The notes beneath the pieces are model-generated. The model was not told where the DNA came from. It made no database searches and worked only from the letters and a program-made list of their open reading frames with translations. From contig JAHHHO010000006.1 in the NCBI GenBank assembly GCA_019359315.1, forward strand, positions 1 to 64,000: a DNA stretch of 64,000 nt. The letters run 5' to 3'. Source of the stretch: Myxacorys californica WJT36-NPBG1 (GTDB lineage Bacteria > Cyanobacteriota > Cyanobacteriia > Leptolyngbyales > Leptolyngbyaceae). The position numbers were made by a program, and so were the translations under genes. This document shows, one piece after another, positions 63,980-64,000 of the stretch; within the stretch, counting starts at the first letter, position 1; every line of letters begins with the position of its first letter.

Positions 63980-64000
63980 ATGTCGAATCTCAATCTTGGC
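63980..64000 (+). CDS. Possible start of a gene running off the window
   Basis: ATG 63980 opens a frame encoding MSNLNLG to the window edge, with GGAG about 11 bases upstream. Seven codons are too few to identify. It is listed because the long upstream region looks like a leader. Confidence 0.3.

Noticed and set aside
1-64000. tRNA, rRNA, tmRNA or RNase P RNA genes
   Set aside because: I looked in the intergenic regions for T-loop, CCA-end and core motifs and saw none; a covariance search would be needed to be sure.

Overview
ORGANISM. The window is cyanobacterial chromosome. Evidence includes a CpcS/CpeS-type phycobiliprotein lyase, Ycf33- and Ycf51-family proteins, GuaB3, a phototaxis-type chemotaxis operon whose receptor carries cyanobacteriochrome-like GAF domains, a CrtO-like carotenoid ketolase, and many copies of the HIP1 octamer GCGATCGC. 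A hormogonium-polysaccharide-type glycosyltransferase and a DevBCA-type exporter suggest a filamentous, motile species. A Leptolyngbya-like organism is my inference, not something the sequence proves. No rRNA, tRNA, CRISPR array or prophage was recognised.

LAYOUT. 1-0.7 kb: edge of an IS1-family element and a bilin lyase. 0.9-6.1 kb: two co-oriented exporters, an ABC-2 pair and a devBCA set. 6.5-19 kb: housekeeping and accessory genes (NagZ-like hydrolase, rbfA, ycf33, Dam-type methylase, phosphatase, an FHA protein, a tiny alpha-CTD-like protein, MMSDH, Uma2 nuclease, pentapeptide protein, tatC) and a complete 922-bp IS5-family element. 19.4-26.5 kb: lytic transglycosylase, pepA, LOG-family protein, trxA and guaB3. 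26.7-30.2 kb: the sufU-ycf51-gldA-like-aminotransferase run. 30-40.6 kb: prs, moaA, glycosyltransferase, uraD, SGNH hydrolase, hybrid kinase, NIL protein and an arsenosugar pair (arsS plus AhpD-like). 42.6-53 kb: a six-gene Pix/Pil chemosensory operon facing a HpsE-like glycosyltransferase. 54.8-61.6 kb: GH57 enzyme, alpha/beta hydrolase, tiny acidic protein, CrtO-like enzyme, a frameshifted release-factor-like gene and a DUF2267 gene. 61.7-63.5 kb: hemB, rpmA, rplU.

HOW IT WORKS TOGETHER. The 42.6-53 kb operon has all core parts of a light-directed type IV pilus chemotaxis pathway: PATAN response regulator, CheY, CheW, a five-GAF receptor, a CheA hybrid and a second CheW. CheR and CheB are absent. 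The adjacent HpsE-like enzyme would fit slime polysaccharide used in gliding, but it is convergent and the link is inferred. The 57.8-61.6 kb run looks like a stress or photoprotection group.

MOST UNUSUAL SIGNALS. (1) A roughly 200-nt intergenic RNA candidate at 38815-39016 with three hairpins and two mutually exclusive pairings ending in a strong terminator. (2) Short 11-20 bp tandem duplications placed repeatedly at gene edges, several spanning start or stop codons. (3) An IS insertion exactly at a stop codon that rebuilds that stop. (4) A single-base frameshift in the release-factor-like gene. (5) A PixJ receptor with four potential bilin-binding GAF domains and no membrane segment.
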